This document shows, piece after piece, positions 43,574 to 54,971 of a stretch of 64,000 bases of DNA. The stretch is from Deroplatys truncata (Eukaryota > Arthropoda > Insecta > Mantodea > Mantidae). Below the pieces are notes generated by a model, which saw nothing but the letters and a program-made list of their open reading frames with translations, did no database searches and had not been told where the DNA came from. Positions within the stretch are counted from its first letter, which is position 1. Each line of letters begins with the position of its first letter. Made by a program: the position numbers and the translations under genes. The stretch is taken from positions 670,374,118 through 670,438,117 of the forward strand of contig CM060990.1 in assembly GCA_030765065.1 (NCBI GenBank), read 5' to 3'.

Positions 43574-45774
43574 AATATTATATAGCTACTTTCCATAGTT
43601 TTTCTTCTTTTGTTTATTCCGATTTTTAATTATCCTTATATGCTTATTTTTATTTATATTATATGCATTAAATACTATATTGCCATGCGCTAACATTGAG
43701 TGATACTCTGTAGCAGCAAATAAATAAATGTTTTGGATAAACTGATTGTTGAAAGTTTCATAAACGTTTTAGTGTCAAACTATTTTTGATAATCAAATGT
43801 TGATATAAGCGACTTCAGAATTTCTGCAGAGCATCTGAGAGTTAAGTTTTCTGTTTCAAATTACTACCCTTTAACATAGTTCAACATGTACTAGTGAAGT
43901 GGGAAGAAAAGGACAGAATTTTTTGGTGGCAAATATAAAAAATTCTGAGCATTTTAAAATTTGAAAAAAGTAAAAATAACCTTTAATAGTGTATTGCAGA
44001 GCTGCGCAGGTTAACTTAGGACGATTTGATTTTGTAACCTATTTTTCAAAGAACTGGAAAACTGTTATCATTGTAGAATCGGGAAAACTTGGAAAATTTT
44101 ATAATTATATAGTAACTAAAATTTGAAAGCATAAGAAATTTATCCCTAAACTTAATAGCTTAATTACCCAAATACTTTTCTTCAGTATTAATTGCATACA
44201 TCACAATTTTTCTATGAGTAGCTCCATTTTTTTGTAATTCGTTTATAGCTTCCATGTTCTCTGTTGTGTCTTTAGATATTCTGAATCCTAATTATAAACT
44301 TCTTCCAACTCTAGTCGGATTTTTCTTTTAAATTACATATTTCAGAAAACTAAATCATTTTCCTGAGTAGCGTCGTGTTATAAGATTTGACTTTTAATTC
44401 TGTCATATATAAACTAAAGCAATATATTTATATCAGTTTAATTCCACATGGAATCACGTTAGCTAGTTTGTCAGCAATGATGCTCGTTCAAAATCTTTTG
44501 GACAGTTTACAATCAATACGGTTAACGCTTGCATCGCTTCGACATCGGGATTACATGCCGCATTCGCTTGCCCGCCCGACGTTGTTCAGGCCCGCTCACT
44601 GGCGGTAATACATGCGCTCCATTGCAAAAAAAAATACACGGAGCTGTGTTTATTCATCTTTAGCTCAAAACTTTGCTACGTAAGCAAATTTCGCATAAAA
44701 TAAATTACTAAGAAAATTCTAATTTATATAAATGCTTTCCAATCATCCAAGATGTAGCTATTAATATCCCATTTGTAGATGAAATACTAATATTATATTA
44801 CAACAAAGGTATTCCATTAAATTTCTTGATTTTTAAAGTTTACATTGCTGTAATGTAGCATGTATAAACGCATCTCTGTATTATTTGTGTATTATTAAAC
44901 TTGAAACCTTATAGTGTATTACACCCAAGTTAACGAAATTAATTATGTCACATTTTGAAAATAAACTTGGTGTTATATTACATGAACTATCCATGATTAA
45001 CTTTGTCTACACGCAGCATATATTTAGACAAAAAACTTAAGAATTCCTTTTCTGTGTCAATATACACCATCTCTACTGCCCTGTTATATATAAATAAACA
45101 AAAGACATAAGTTAATTATTAAAAAAGTATTAGGCAATAAAGAAATTTACACTGACCAGTTTTAGCTCTATCTTGCTATAAAAATGGTTTATTATATTTA
45201 CATTTTAATATACAATGTCCTTGCCCTTCGGTTAAGGCCTTTGGCTGTGATGCATAATTAAAAAGTATTCATAGAAATTAGTAAGTCGCCATAGGGGTAT
45301 GTTATCTAAAATGAATTTCAGAACGCCATATGGCTTACCAAGAAAAATGTGAATCAATTTGGGTATTTAATGTCGTACGGGTGTGTTACCATGGGTTTAA
45401 CTCAGGAGTTTAGCTATGACCTTGTGGTTGTAAGCAAACTTGAGCCAGCGCTGTATTGTTCTTCCCTCTCGCTCTATTGTTTTACACTCTGTTACAAGGT
45501 ACTTATCCTTTCTTTCCCGGAATAATAAATATTACGCAAAGTATGCATCAGTAATACATTATATTACCGCATCAAACAAAACGATCATGATCATACTTTC
45601 AATAAGTAAACTTGCAAAAGCTGCATACATGTAAAACAATACAATTATGACCATACACATGTGAAACTGCACTTCTTTACAATACTTCTAACCTACTGTT
45701 GTTACACTATTTGCATCGTAGACAAGAAGCTCCCTAGTCCACTGCACGCTTGCAGTTCAATAACAAAGCCATTC
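43574..45774. other. Unannotated AT-rich stretch
   Basis: No gene or window repeat. 44510-44610 is a short GC-richer patch without recognisable content. Confidence 0.4.
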
Positions 45775-45865
45775 TCCTGAGTCAACCACAGTGGTTGGAG
45801 CAACGGTAACGAAAGTCGAATATCCGTGGTTCAAGTGTCGGCTGTGGCATTTAATTTTTCAGTAT
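45775..45865 (+). other. tRNA-like segment, probable SINE head
   Basis: ACAGTGGTTGGAGCAACGG (A-box side) is followed by ATCCGTGGTTCAAGTGTCGG (B-box side). It resembles the segment at 55913-55985 read on the minus strand (GTTGGTTACAGCAGTGG, ATCCGTGGTTCAAATCCCGG). Clover-leaf pairing is poor. Confidence 0.35.
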
Positions 45866-46382
45866 GATTCTACAATTCCATTTCTAGAAATTATTTTACA
45901 AGGTTTGCTATTTTGTAAATGAGTACATTGAATGTGCCTACTTTTGTGCAATAAATATATAACGTATACAAAAGTTTACATAGGGATATAATAGTATACA
46001 TATACAAGAATGTGTAATTGGCTGTTGCCGAAAATACCTATTTAGTCGTTATGACTAACGCAAGAACTTGCAGAATTCTCCTATAATTAAACAATACGAA
46101 GAGGTATTAAATTAAATTAATGCTATTAATTGTCAAAATTTCAGGCAGTATCTTAAAAAGCAATTCAAAATGGTCTCACATATTATAAGTACTGTACATG
46201 ATTTGTTCAAAAATTATTATTTTATTTTATGATTGTAATCTGGCCTATTTCATACTGTTTATTATTGCTATGGCTTTTATTATTCTAATCATCATTATTG
46301 TAATTTCTGTATTATCAAGTTTTATTATTTTATTAACAAAATTAGTATTATGGAAATTATTATCGCATTTTATTTCTATTAC

Positions 46383-46383
<1 letters not shown>

Positions 46384-46414
<31 letters not shown>
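46384..46414. repeat. (ATT)n microsatellite
   Basis: About ten ATT units within a longer T/A-rich region. The 104-codon frame covering it (46198-46512) is an artefact of the repeat. Confidence 0.9.
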
Positions 46415-46415
<1 letters not shown>

Positions 46416-46917
46416 TGTTATTATTACTGTTATTGGTAATAGTATTGTATTAACGATCAAGTTCTGGAATACACGAAATCCTTTATATTTTCATTTTCCT
46501 CAGAAATTTTAACTTTTTCATATGCCTTTCCCCGTTTGTTTTAATTTACGTAGTATACCAAGAACAAAAAATTGAGTTTCCAATTTAACAGTCATAGAAA
46601 ACTTGCACATTTTTAGTACCAAGTGCAATACAAGAATATTGTGCACACGAGTGTCTCAAAGTATGACTAATTTTAATGTTACAAAAACTTAAGCAGCTGC
46701 AGTGAAAAGCAGTGAGTAGTAGTTCTTGTAGAGTTTAATAATCCTTTAAATTAATATATTAGTTTATTTAAAGGGAATACACTATTTCCATATCATTTAA
46801 CGAAAAATAATTCATTTGCATAAAGTGAAATATTTCGGGAATTAGTTTTAACATATTTTATCAAATAACAAAGGCCTGTCTTGACTTTCTGCATCACTAA
46901 ACAATGGAATGAACAGA

Positions 46918-47200
46918 AATTTGTATTTCATCAAAAAATTCGATATCGAGATTTCACCATAAACACACATTTTGAGAACCCCTGAACCGAAAGAAAATCA
47001 TTCTTAGGAAAAGAAAGTCCATGTATGCCTGTAGAGCACAACTCAAAAAACAAAAATTCAAGTACATGCCAAACTTCACACTTGAGTTAGACTTTCTACC
47101 CATTTTAATTAAAATGGCATATGTTTGAAATATTGATACTTTTGTTGTGAAATGCTTATAAGGTCGCCTTCATTTATTTGTTCTATAACTGGCTAAAGCT
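46918..47200 (-). repeat. Family F repeat, diverged fragment
   Basis: Recognisable F blocks: TCGATATCGAGATTTCACC, CACATTTTGAGAACCCCTGA, GAGCACAACTCAAAAA, CATGCCAAACTT and GGCATATGTTTGAAATAT. Confidence 0.45.
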
Positions 47201-48230
47201 TATACAACAAACAAAAAGTAGGACTTCCTTAAGTATACAATTTCTGTCAAATAACTTCTTTGTAATTAGCAGCTTTCGGGACATTTTATGTTTTATTCGT
47301 ATATTTTTCCAAGTTGAAGACAGTCATCTGTTGGAACCTTTTGAAGACTTGATTTTTCCTCCGGTCTGAGCGTCCTGAGCCCGTTTGGAAAACTAAATAA
47401 TTTCTAGAAATACGTTCATCTTAAATAACGTAAGTGAATGGGGGATTTAATTACTTAAATGGTTGTGATTGTAACGCTACCTAAATTTTTTCGCGATCAT
47501 TGGGGAGTTCTAACTCGAATAAAATACTTCAAGTTCTGAAAAAAATTGCAAACAATTTTCCAAACAAAACGTATTATTTGCAAATATGTTTAGAAAACAA
47601 AGCGAAAATTATATCGCTAATGTTATTCGTCACGTCTGAAGCAACATATACTTATTTTGCTTACTCTATTTTATAAAGTATATAAAACATAATTCTTCAG
47701 CTTCTTAAACCCTATACTTGTTATATTTCAGGTTTACAAACCTACAACATTGTTTTCTGGGCATTCAGTAAGTTATAAGTAACGCTAATTTCTTAGGTAA
47801 AAATTGTACTGCGCATTATACTAAAATCTCTACCTCAGATTTGTGTATAAGATAAGTAACATTCTGAGGGATATGATATGTCATTTCTCCTGAAGCGCTT
47901 CCGCAGAGATTGTGCTGTCGATACCCGGTCGAGCATTGGCGGCGAAATTCTCTAATGACGAGCGTTGATTGAAAATCAACTGCACCGTCAGTTGTCAGCA
48001 GTTTTAAGCCTTAAACACCTAATGTAACGTACATACCCCATTGTTTCTTAAATGTATTCAATTTTGGATATAATTATTCAACGAAATGTGTTATATGCAC
48101 AATCGCGTGCATGGAATTGTGCCGATATAATGCGCAGTGGTTTATGTTCGTAAGGAAATATTAAACCTCCTCTGTCAGGCCCTTTCCCCAACCCTCGCTT
48201 GGTTCTAGCACTCAAATGTATGTTTTACTC
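47201..48230. other. Unannotated stretch
   Basis: Nothing recognised. Confidence 0.4.
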
Positions 48231-49200
48231 TGAGGCAGTGTTATTAATACTTAAATGATTTCAGTCAAATTATATAATATATTTCAATAACAACCCGCCT
48301 TGAAGCAATATGTGTATGTAACAATATATAAAAAGTGTATATTACAGTCATTGTATATGTTTATATTATTGTATACATGTGTAATAATGTTATGTGAATG
48401 TATTACGTAATTTAATAATGTAGAAGCTGTGAGAATAATAGGTTAAAGTTGCTAACAATGAGGAAGAAAGTTAATAATGCTACTAGTCATTATTGGAGCA
48501 ACAATAATGTAAATTTTGTGACAGTTTATAAAATAGCCAGAAAAAGCTTTAGTTAAATGAAGGTATTCTATTGGACTAGGATTAGCCAATCAGGGACTTG
48601 AAATACCTAAATTTACAAGTTTAGGCGGTAGAAATCAAGTCAGTTGCTTGTAGATAGCGCTCGTAACTGGACGCGTTGCTAGTAGACAGTGTTCCTAACC
48701 GGACGCGAGATGTATCCTCGAGAAATTTAATACGTATTAGTGTGAGACAAAAATAGTTTGTGTTGAAAAGTGCATGTAATTAACAACAGAATCTCACAGC
48801 TCTCTATATCAGTGAAGCGTTATTTAAATCGTGTCAAGCATTAATAAATGGAGTGAAGAAAAACTTAAAATCTGTGGAAGCCTAGATTCTTCAGTCGCAC
48901 CACCTCCCTGCTAAGACATTCATGTCTCTAAAAAAAAATATAAATACTGACGCAGCGAGGCAAACATAAATATATAATATTTAAAGAAACAGTAAAAATT
49001 ACAAAGTTAATATTTTATAAACTTTTTTTTTAGACGAAGGCTACTGGAAACATTTTACCATACTTGCGGTTGCAACTACTTTAAGTTCGGCTCCCCAAAA
49101 GTCGAAATATAATACATCATCTTCAAACTGACTTTCCATACGCAGCAGCAACAATACCTACTTCAAATTGGCTCCCAAAGCGTGGTGCAAACTACAATAC
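48231..49200 (+). repeat. Family A repeat, copy 6
   Basis: It starts TGAGGCAGTGTTATTAA at 48231 and keeps the CCAAT motif, both tRNA-unrelated GCGTTGCTAGTAGACAGTG and CGGACGCGAGATG blocks, and AATAAATGGAGTGAAG. It ends in array units with ACTTTAAGTTCGGCTCC, CTTCAAACTGACTTTCC and ACTTCAAATTGGCTCCC. A family B copy follows immediately. Confidence 0.78.
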
Positions 49201-49510
49201 AACTATCGTCTTCAACTCTCGCCTTTTCCTTCACCCTGTGTCTGAAGCCGACCTGTCTTCAAAGGTTAATCTTTGAGTGCCAGAATTTCGACATCAAACC
49301 AATATACGAGACGGACTCATCCAGAGACCGTCGTTGCGAGGCATGCCTTCCAGCCACTCAAGTGAAATGCCTCCATACTCCACCCCTTTAGCCGCTCACC
49401 GAGATCTAACCTTTGTTCATAGGCTAATGCGTGTGTGTCTGACTTTAATTCGGCTCACCCAGGGCTTGAATGGTAAGTACATTCTGCCAACATGAAATAA
49501 AGAAAAACAA
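49200..49510 (+). repeat. Family B interspersed repeat, copy 3
   Basis: It matches B2 (minus strand) along most of its length: GAAGCCGACCTGTCTTC, AAAGGTTAATC, GACATCAAACCAAT, CCACTCAAGTGAAATG, GCCGCTCACC, TCATAGGCTAATGCGTGTG and GGCTCACCCAGGGC. It shares ATTCTGCCAACAT with B1. It abuts the array end of A6. Confidence 0.6.
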
Positions 49511-50284
49511 TATAGGAAGCCAAAAGCATCGGCACGTTTTCGTGCACTCAACTGCACTCTAACGTGTTTTATTTTTAAATTTTCATCAACTGACTGGTAC
49601 TGGTTTAAGGTTTATTTGAAAATATTACTCGTCAAATGCTTTTATATATATTTAAGGCAGTGCGGTTTTGTGACAGTTTTTAAGGCAATGTAGTGGTGAG
49701 CTTTTGCATAAAACCACAACACAATAAACTTGTTACAGCCGTGTGGTGCTTTTAATTTTTAATTTCAATATATTCATAACTACATCCAGCTAAATAGTTC
49801 AATTCAGAATGAATACTCGACATCTATAATTCTCGAGTTAAAAGACTAGCTCGTATACACACCTGCATAGTGAATCTCGAAACCTGGACCTAAGACTATG
49901 ACGTAACGAGTAGAACTGGTATAACGTAACCTGGTTACTTGTTCCTATTATGAATATTGGGGCGTTACACAATGAATGGCGAAGACCCATATAATTATCG
50001 AACAAAAATTACTATAAATTGAAAAAGAAAAACAGTAGTTTGTAGCACGTGAATCAGATTTCTATTTGTAGATATTTTATTGCACTTTTATACTTATGCT
50101 GTCTTGTAGTAGCGTGTATTATTGTATTGCAACCCATAAATCATTGGTACGTTCAAGATGTACGAAAATGGCAAAATATTTCTATAAACACACAATAACA
50201 AATACTTTGTTTGATTTGTTCTGTTTTTAAAAGCGTAAGGTTTATATATATTTTTAGCTATTTGTAACGTTTTCATTACTTTTT
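49511..50284. other. Unannotated AT-rich stretch
   Basis: Nothing recognised. Confidence 0.4.
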
Positions 50285-50556
50285 ATGTATGGATGCTGTT
50301 TAACTGCTGTGGTTCTTAGCGTCTCTTTCTATATTAGACGTGAAAGCACGGAAATTTTACTCAGAGGCTTCTTTATTAGGTTTGAGGTTCTTTTACGCGT
50401 CGTAAATCTACGACACGGGCCCATCTGCTTTACTTCCCTTCCGAAGGAAGCATGCTAAGGATTTTTACGCCCGAAAAAAATCCATTGCTCTCCACCGGTT
50501 TTGAACCCTCGACCTTGTAAACTAGAGGAGCATGGTAATCACTAGACCACGGAGAA
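50285..50556 (-). mobile_element. SINE D, copy 6
   Basis: A full-length copy from GGATGCTGTTTAACTGCTG to the reversed tRNA-like head (CACCGGTTTTGAACCCTCGA, TAATCACTAGACCACGGAG). The polymerase III A box (TGGTCTAGTG on the minus strand) is well preserved. Confidence 0.85.
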
Positions 50557-50573
50557 CGACATAACGTTAGTTA

Positions 50574-50580
<7 letters not shown>

Positions 50581-50626
<46 letters not shown>
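50581..50626. repeat. (AAT)n microsatellite
   Basis: About 14 AAT units at the end of a TAATGATAAT run just past SINE D copy 6. Confidence 0.95.
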
Positions 50627-50627
<1 letters not shown>

Positions 50628-50711
50628 TCGCCTTACTATTATAAGATTAGTATTGTAACCGTTTATTCTTTCTTAATATTATGATTATTAGAAAAATTTA
50701 GTGACTATACC

Positions 50712-50761
<50 letters not shown>
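50712..50761. repeat. (ATT)n microsatellite
   Basis: About 16 ATT units, the complement of the AAT tract 85 bp upstream. A further short ATT run lies at 50782-50800. Confidence 0.95.
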
Positions 50762-51294
50762 GATTACCATTGTTTTCGCTATTATTATTATTATTATTAC
50801 TAGTATTTATTATAACTATGATTGCTATCAGTGATTAGATGTAGCGAAATTGTTGTTTTTATGAAGTTGTTAAAATTTGCACACAAATCAGTGCAAAACT
50901 GAAATGTAAGGAATAAATTTCACGTGGAAAAATTTAAACTGAGAAAAAAAACAACAGAAACGGCCCAGTGGGTTTAAAAAGGGAGAGCACGAGGCATTTG
51001 AATATGTCGTTGGCATCTTAAAAATGTTGGATCTTGAACATGTTTGACAAAAATGAGTCACAGGTGTCTATAGAATATTTATATTGTATAATTAAAAAAT
51101 CTAAAATTTTATCTTTTTCACCTGAAAACTCGGTCCCAGTATCCCTTACTATTTATAAACGCCAGAGATTCAAATTATGATTGTCAGTTGTTATTTAATA
51201 AGCAGTACTAGTGCTACTTAATATATATGCTATATTCCTTATAAAAATATAAATCTATAACCTATGCACTATTAATCCTTCCTATGTTATTCAG

Positions 51295-51439
51295 GAGCAA
51301 CAGGTTGAAAGTAAAGAAAGCTATTGAGCGCCTCACACTAGCAGACTTCGGGCAGGTAGAGAGAGCGCGTCTCGTAAGCAAGGAGTTAGTGAAAAACTCT
51401 CCTAACGGGAAGACCGAGTGTGCAGAACGGGTCGAAAAG
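51295..51439 (+). CDS. Candidate internal host exon (145 nt), gene unknown
   Basis: This GC-richer, stop-free segment lies in AT-rich repeat-free DNA. It is preceded by a T/C-containing tract ending TTATTCAG and followed by GTAGTTTA, a plausible acceptor and donor. The first base completes a codon, then 48 codons run to the donor: SNRLKVKKAIERLTLADFGQ, then VERARLVSKELVKNSPNGKT and ECAERVEK. The peptide is charged and probably helical, unlike any transposase in the window, and no other copy is seen. I do not recognise the protein. If real, the surrounding tens of kilobases would be introns of this gene. Confidence 0.4.
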
Positions 51440-54187
51440 GTAGTTTATTTAATCACTGGCGCACAGTACTCAGTTCATATCTGTTTTAAATCTTAGAACC
51501 TTTCCCCAGGATTTTCCAACACGCTAATAGGAGAATGTGCCTGACAAACCTAAGAACTCCAGAAATTATCTACTAGAATTGATTGGTATATTTTTTAAAA
51601 TAAAATGTTTAATTTAAGTACTGCTTATAGAGAAAGGAAACCTGTATTCTAATCAGGAATTCCATATAAAAATTTCCAACTAATACGCGTTTTTTTTTTA
51701 TCTCTTTAACCCCATAAAAATCTGTTAGAAAAGCCTAATTACAAAGCATTTATCAAGTTTCGTATTAAGTTGGGCATCTATAAGAATGCAAGGGAATGGA
51801 AATTCTTGAATTCATCCTTTAGTTGCAAAATTATTCGTTATTGTTTGTCTCAACGATGGCTATTAACAATTTTAGTTAACATGTGATATATGCCAGAAGT
51901 CCTCTTAACAATTAATTTTGTGCAAACAGATTTCAACACTTTCTCATTTTTAAAACATGTTAGTAACTAAGAAACCGGTAGAGAAAAAAATTTACTGAAA
52001 GAAATATTTGCGAATCAAATAGACTTTGAGCCTTCCTGTTCTGTGTTTTAAGTTTTTTGTGTTAAAAATCTTCCATCTGTTTTCGACCTAAGTTCATTCC
52101 TTAGAATGATTGTCATGCAATAAGTTTCCTTTTACCAGCCTTGCATGTAACAAATTCACTATTGGCTAGCATGAAACTTAGACAAACATATATCGCCATT
52201 AAACTGAAATGAAAATCATATTTTTCATATAAATATTCGAAATAAAGATAATTTTAAAAGTGAAAATGTAGAAGGAAATATTTGTTGCATCATAATTTCA
52301 CAACTTATTATTTCATTAATTGCTCGTAGCTTTCCTTATATTTGTGTAATAATCACAATAATTTAATTAAGATACACTAATCATTTGGTGAGTAGGGAAT
52401 CTTGAACTCGAAATTGAAAAGAAAAATGTGAGTATTTTCAGAAGTAATAACACAGCTCAAAATATTTAGTATACAGCCTTTATTTTATATTATTATCATG
52501 CTGTGCTCAAAATGTAGTATTCATCGCTTGAAGTATAATTAATTTCTTGTTACTCGCAGATCTATTTCACCAAATACATAAGTGGATATCTGCAGCCAAA
52601 TACAATCAATATTTTGCCATCATATAAGGACAAAAGGTGCCTCTTTTTACCTTATCTAAATACATTTATAATGTTCTGAAGTAGTGTTAACAAGAAAAGT
52701 GCACATAAAAAATTGCAAATATTTTCTTCAGCATTAAATCGTTTTCTAATTCGAAATTTACACAGGTTGCATTAGTTTTTCTGCCTGTTTGTTTGAAGTA
52801 TTAAAAGTATTGCCATTTAGAAGGTAATAGTTATAAATAATGTTTATGGATCTCCATCACATATTTATATTGAAATATCATTTTAATGAAATATTGATTC
52901 TTTTCTGATTTTCACCTCAGGATTTTCAACTTCTCTTCTTACTCTCTAATAACCTAATGAAAACTAACAATTAAATAGAAGAAACTGTCTTGAAAATATA
53001 TGTAAAACTTGTGTATAACAAAAGCACTGGATAAATCTTGAGTACTATGTCAAAGATTTTAATGCTTTAAAAGAAAAAAAAAACGTGATTTATTTTTTCG
53101 ACATACTTGAACAATCTTTGCATTGCGTTTTTCACATTCAAATGGCTAAAATACTATATAATAAATATATCAAACATTTCCAAATTTTTAGTGAAAATAG
53201 GAAAATACAGAGCTTGTTCACTACTTAATATCTGCTGGGAATTATCGAGTGATTCCTTTTTTATTCTTGTGCTCAAGATGGAACATAAGGACCTAACGTG
53301 TAGCCTCCTGTAGCTCTCCTTAGTTTTATGTTTATATCTCTTATACTAATAAAATTAGAATATGTAGCGGATGGCATAGCAAGATCAATCTTCCAAATGG
53401 CAAATAAATTCAATCCGTTGTGTCAGCTAACATTTTGGTTACTATATAATTTAATGTTAATCCATACTGCAATAATAATAGTAATAATAATAACAATGAA
53501 AACATATTCAACTCAATTCTTAGTCACAATTAGCCTATAACGCGTACCAAATATTTCCAATATTAAACGAGTTTATTCTTATTTATGTAACAAAAGTACA
53601 ACAAATGTTGCGTTAAATAGGATAGAAATCCGTATAATTGCGTATTATTAAAGTTCACATACACTAAGGGTTAGAAAGAAGCAACTCTCCCAAAAAATTA
53701 GATTTTGTAGCCAAAAATTGACTTTCCTTTTTTTTGTTGCTGAATAAATATGGCTCTTAAATGGATTTTAAGTAATTAAAATCAGTTTATGTGTATCATA
53801 ACTTTGGAGACTCTACAAATAGTACCGTGTTTTAAATCACAGTTACGTTTACTAAATGTAGAACAGGGATGCATATATGGAACTATAATTCGCTTTACTA
53901 CAACCATAAGAGAGAGATGGATTTATTTCTTTTGCGTATATACAAATGTAGCATACATTAGTGTTATACTACTCTAAGTACCTATCCCACCGTCTCTTCC
54001 AACGCGCAAGATGCCTCTTCCAGCAGCGGCGACTCGCTGGCTTTGCGTACAATTTATTCCTACGGCTTGATAAACACACCCGGAAATTCGGTACAGTTAC
54101 AAGTGTGTAAGGGACATACTGAGAAGCTAGCCAGGGGTTTCCAACGCATTGCAGATTCCTGTACAATTTCTTCCTGTTACTAGAAAC
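51440..54187. other. Unannotated AT-rich stretch
   Basis: Repeat-poor and AT-rich with no recognised gene. 53980-54187 is GC-richer with a minus-strand frame (53969-54241), but it has no recognisable motif. Confidence 0.4.
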
Positions 54188-54189
54188 TA

Positions 54190-54858
54190 CGAGGCGTGTT
54201 CCTAAAGTTAGTACCGATAATTTTTTAAAAATAAAGAACATTATTTTCCAAATACTTTATCATTCGTTACCTTACACTTACACTACTTCTCCACATAGTC
54301 ACCGCCGTTATTCAGGCGCCTATCGTAACGGGAAACCAGTTTTTGTATGCAATCGTCAAAGAATGATGCCGCCTGTGTTGAAAGTAAACTCTGCACTTCT
54401 TGTTTCACAACATCATGGTCGTTGAAATGTTTTCTACCAAGGAATTTCTTCAGATGAAAATCACTTGGTGCTAAATCCGGACTGTAGGGAGGGTGGTCGA
54501 ATTGTTCCCAATCAAATGATGCGATAAGAGCTTGAGTTTATTTGGCTGTGAGTGTAGCATTGTCACTCATTATTGTTTACCCATAAACCTCACACAATTG
54601 GCGATGAATGTTTGCTGGCGTAACATTTCTCGCATTCATAAAGCGAATCATTGACCTGACTTCGCAGTAGGCGGATCGTTCGATTGTTTTGAATATTTCT
54701 AAACTCTCCAACAACAGGAAAACACAAAGTGGCGATCGTTCACAGCTGCATCTGTCTTCCTAATAAATGGAGGAAGTGATCACGCATGATCAAAATCGCG
54801 ACTGCAGCGCTGGAGTTGCAAAATATTAAAACGGCACTCACTTTAAAAACACGCCTCG
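54190..54858 (-). mobile_element. Mariner-like deletion derivative, 669 bp, with TA duplications
   Basis: TA at 54188-54189 and 54859-54860. The inverted ends are CGAGGCGTGTTCCTAAAGTT and, from the right inward, CGAGGCGTGTTTTTAAAGTG, both continuing AGT(A/G)CCG. This is a fifth lineage. The unit is about half the size of an autonomous element. Confidence 0.88.
54275..54720 (-). pseudogene. Mariner-like transposase with internal deletion
   Basis: The N-terminal region reads RSAYCEVRSMIRFMNARNVT, PANIHRQLCEVYG and then a stop. It jumps to DNATLTAK (a damaged second Asp motif) and LIASFDWEQFDHPPYSPDLA, followed by PSDFHLKKFLGRKHF (third Asp). It finishes FFDDCIQKLVSRYDRRLNN and GGDYVEK near 54275. 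The region between the DNA-binding domain and the second Asp, including the first Asp, is deleted. Confidence 0.82.
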
Positions 54859-54971
54859 TAGTGGGTTCCACCCTAACGACTGCATTAATTGTAATGCAGG
54901 AAATTTTGGAATGGTTGTATTTTTAAAGAATACAAGTAACTGTAAAGGTAGAATCAGGCTGAGAAATTAAA

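Noticed and set aside
46198-46512. A 104-codon hydrophobic frame
   Set aside because: It is Ile/Leu-rich translation of an ATT/T-rich microsatellite region, with an equally long frame on the other strand.
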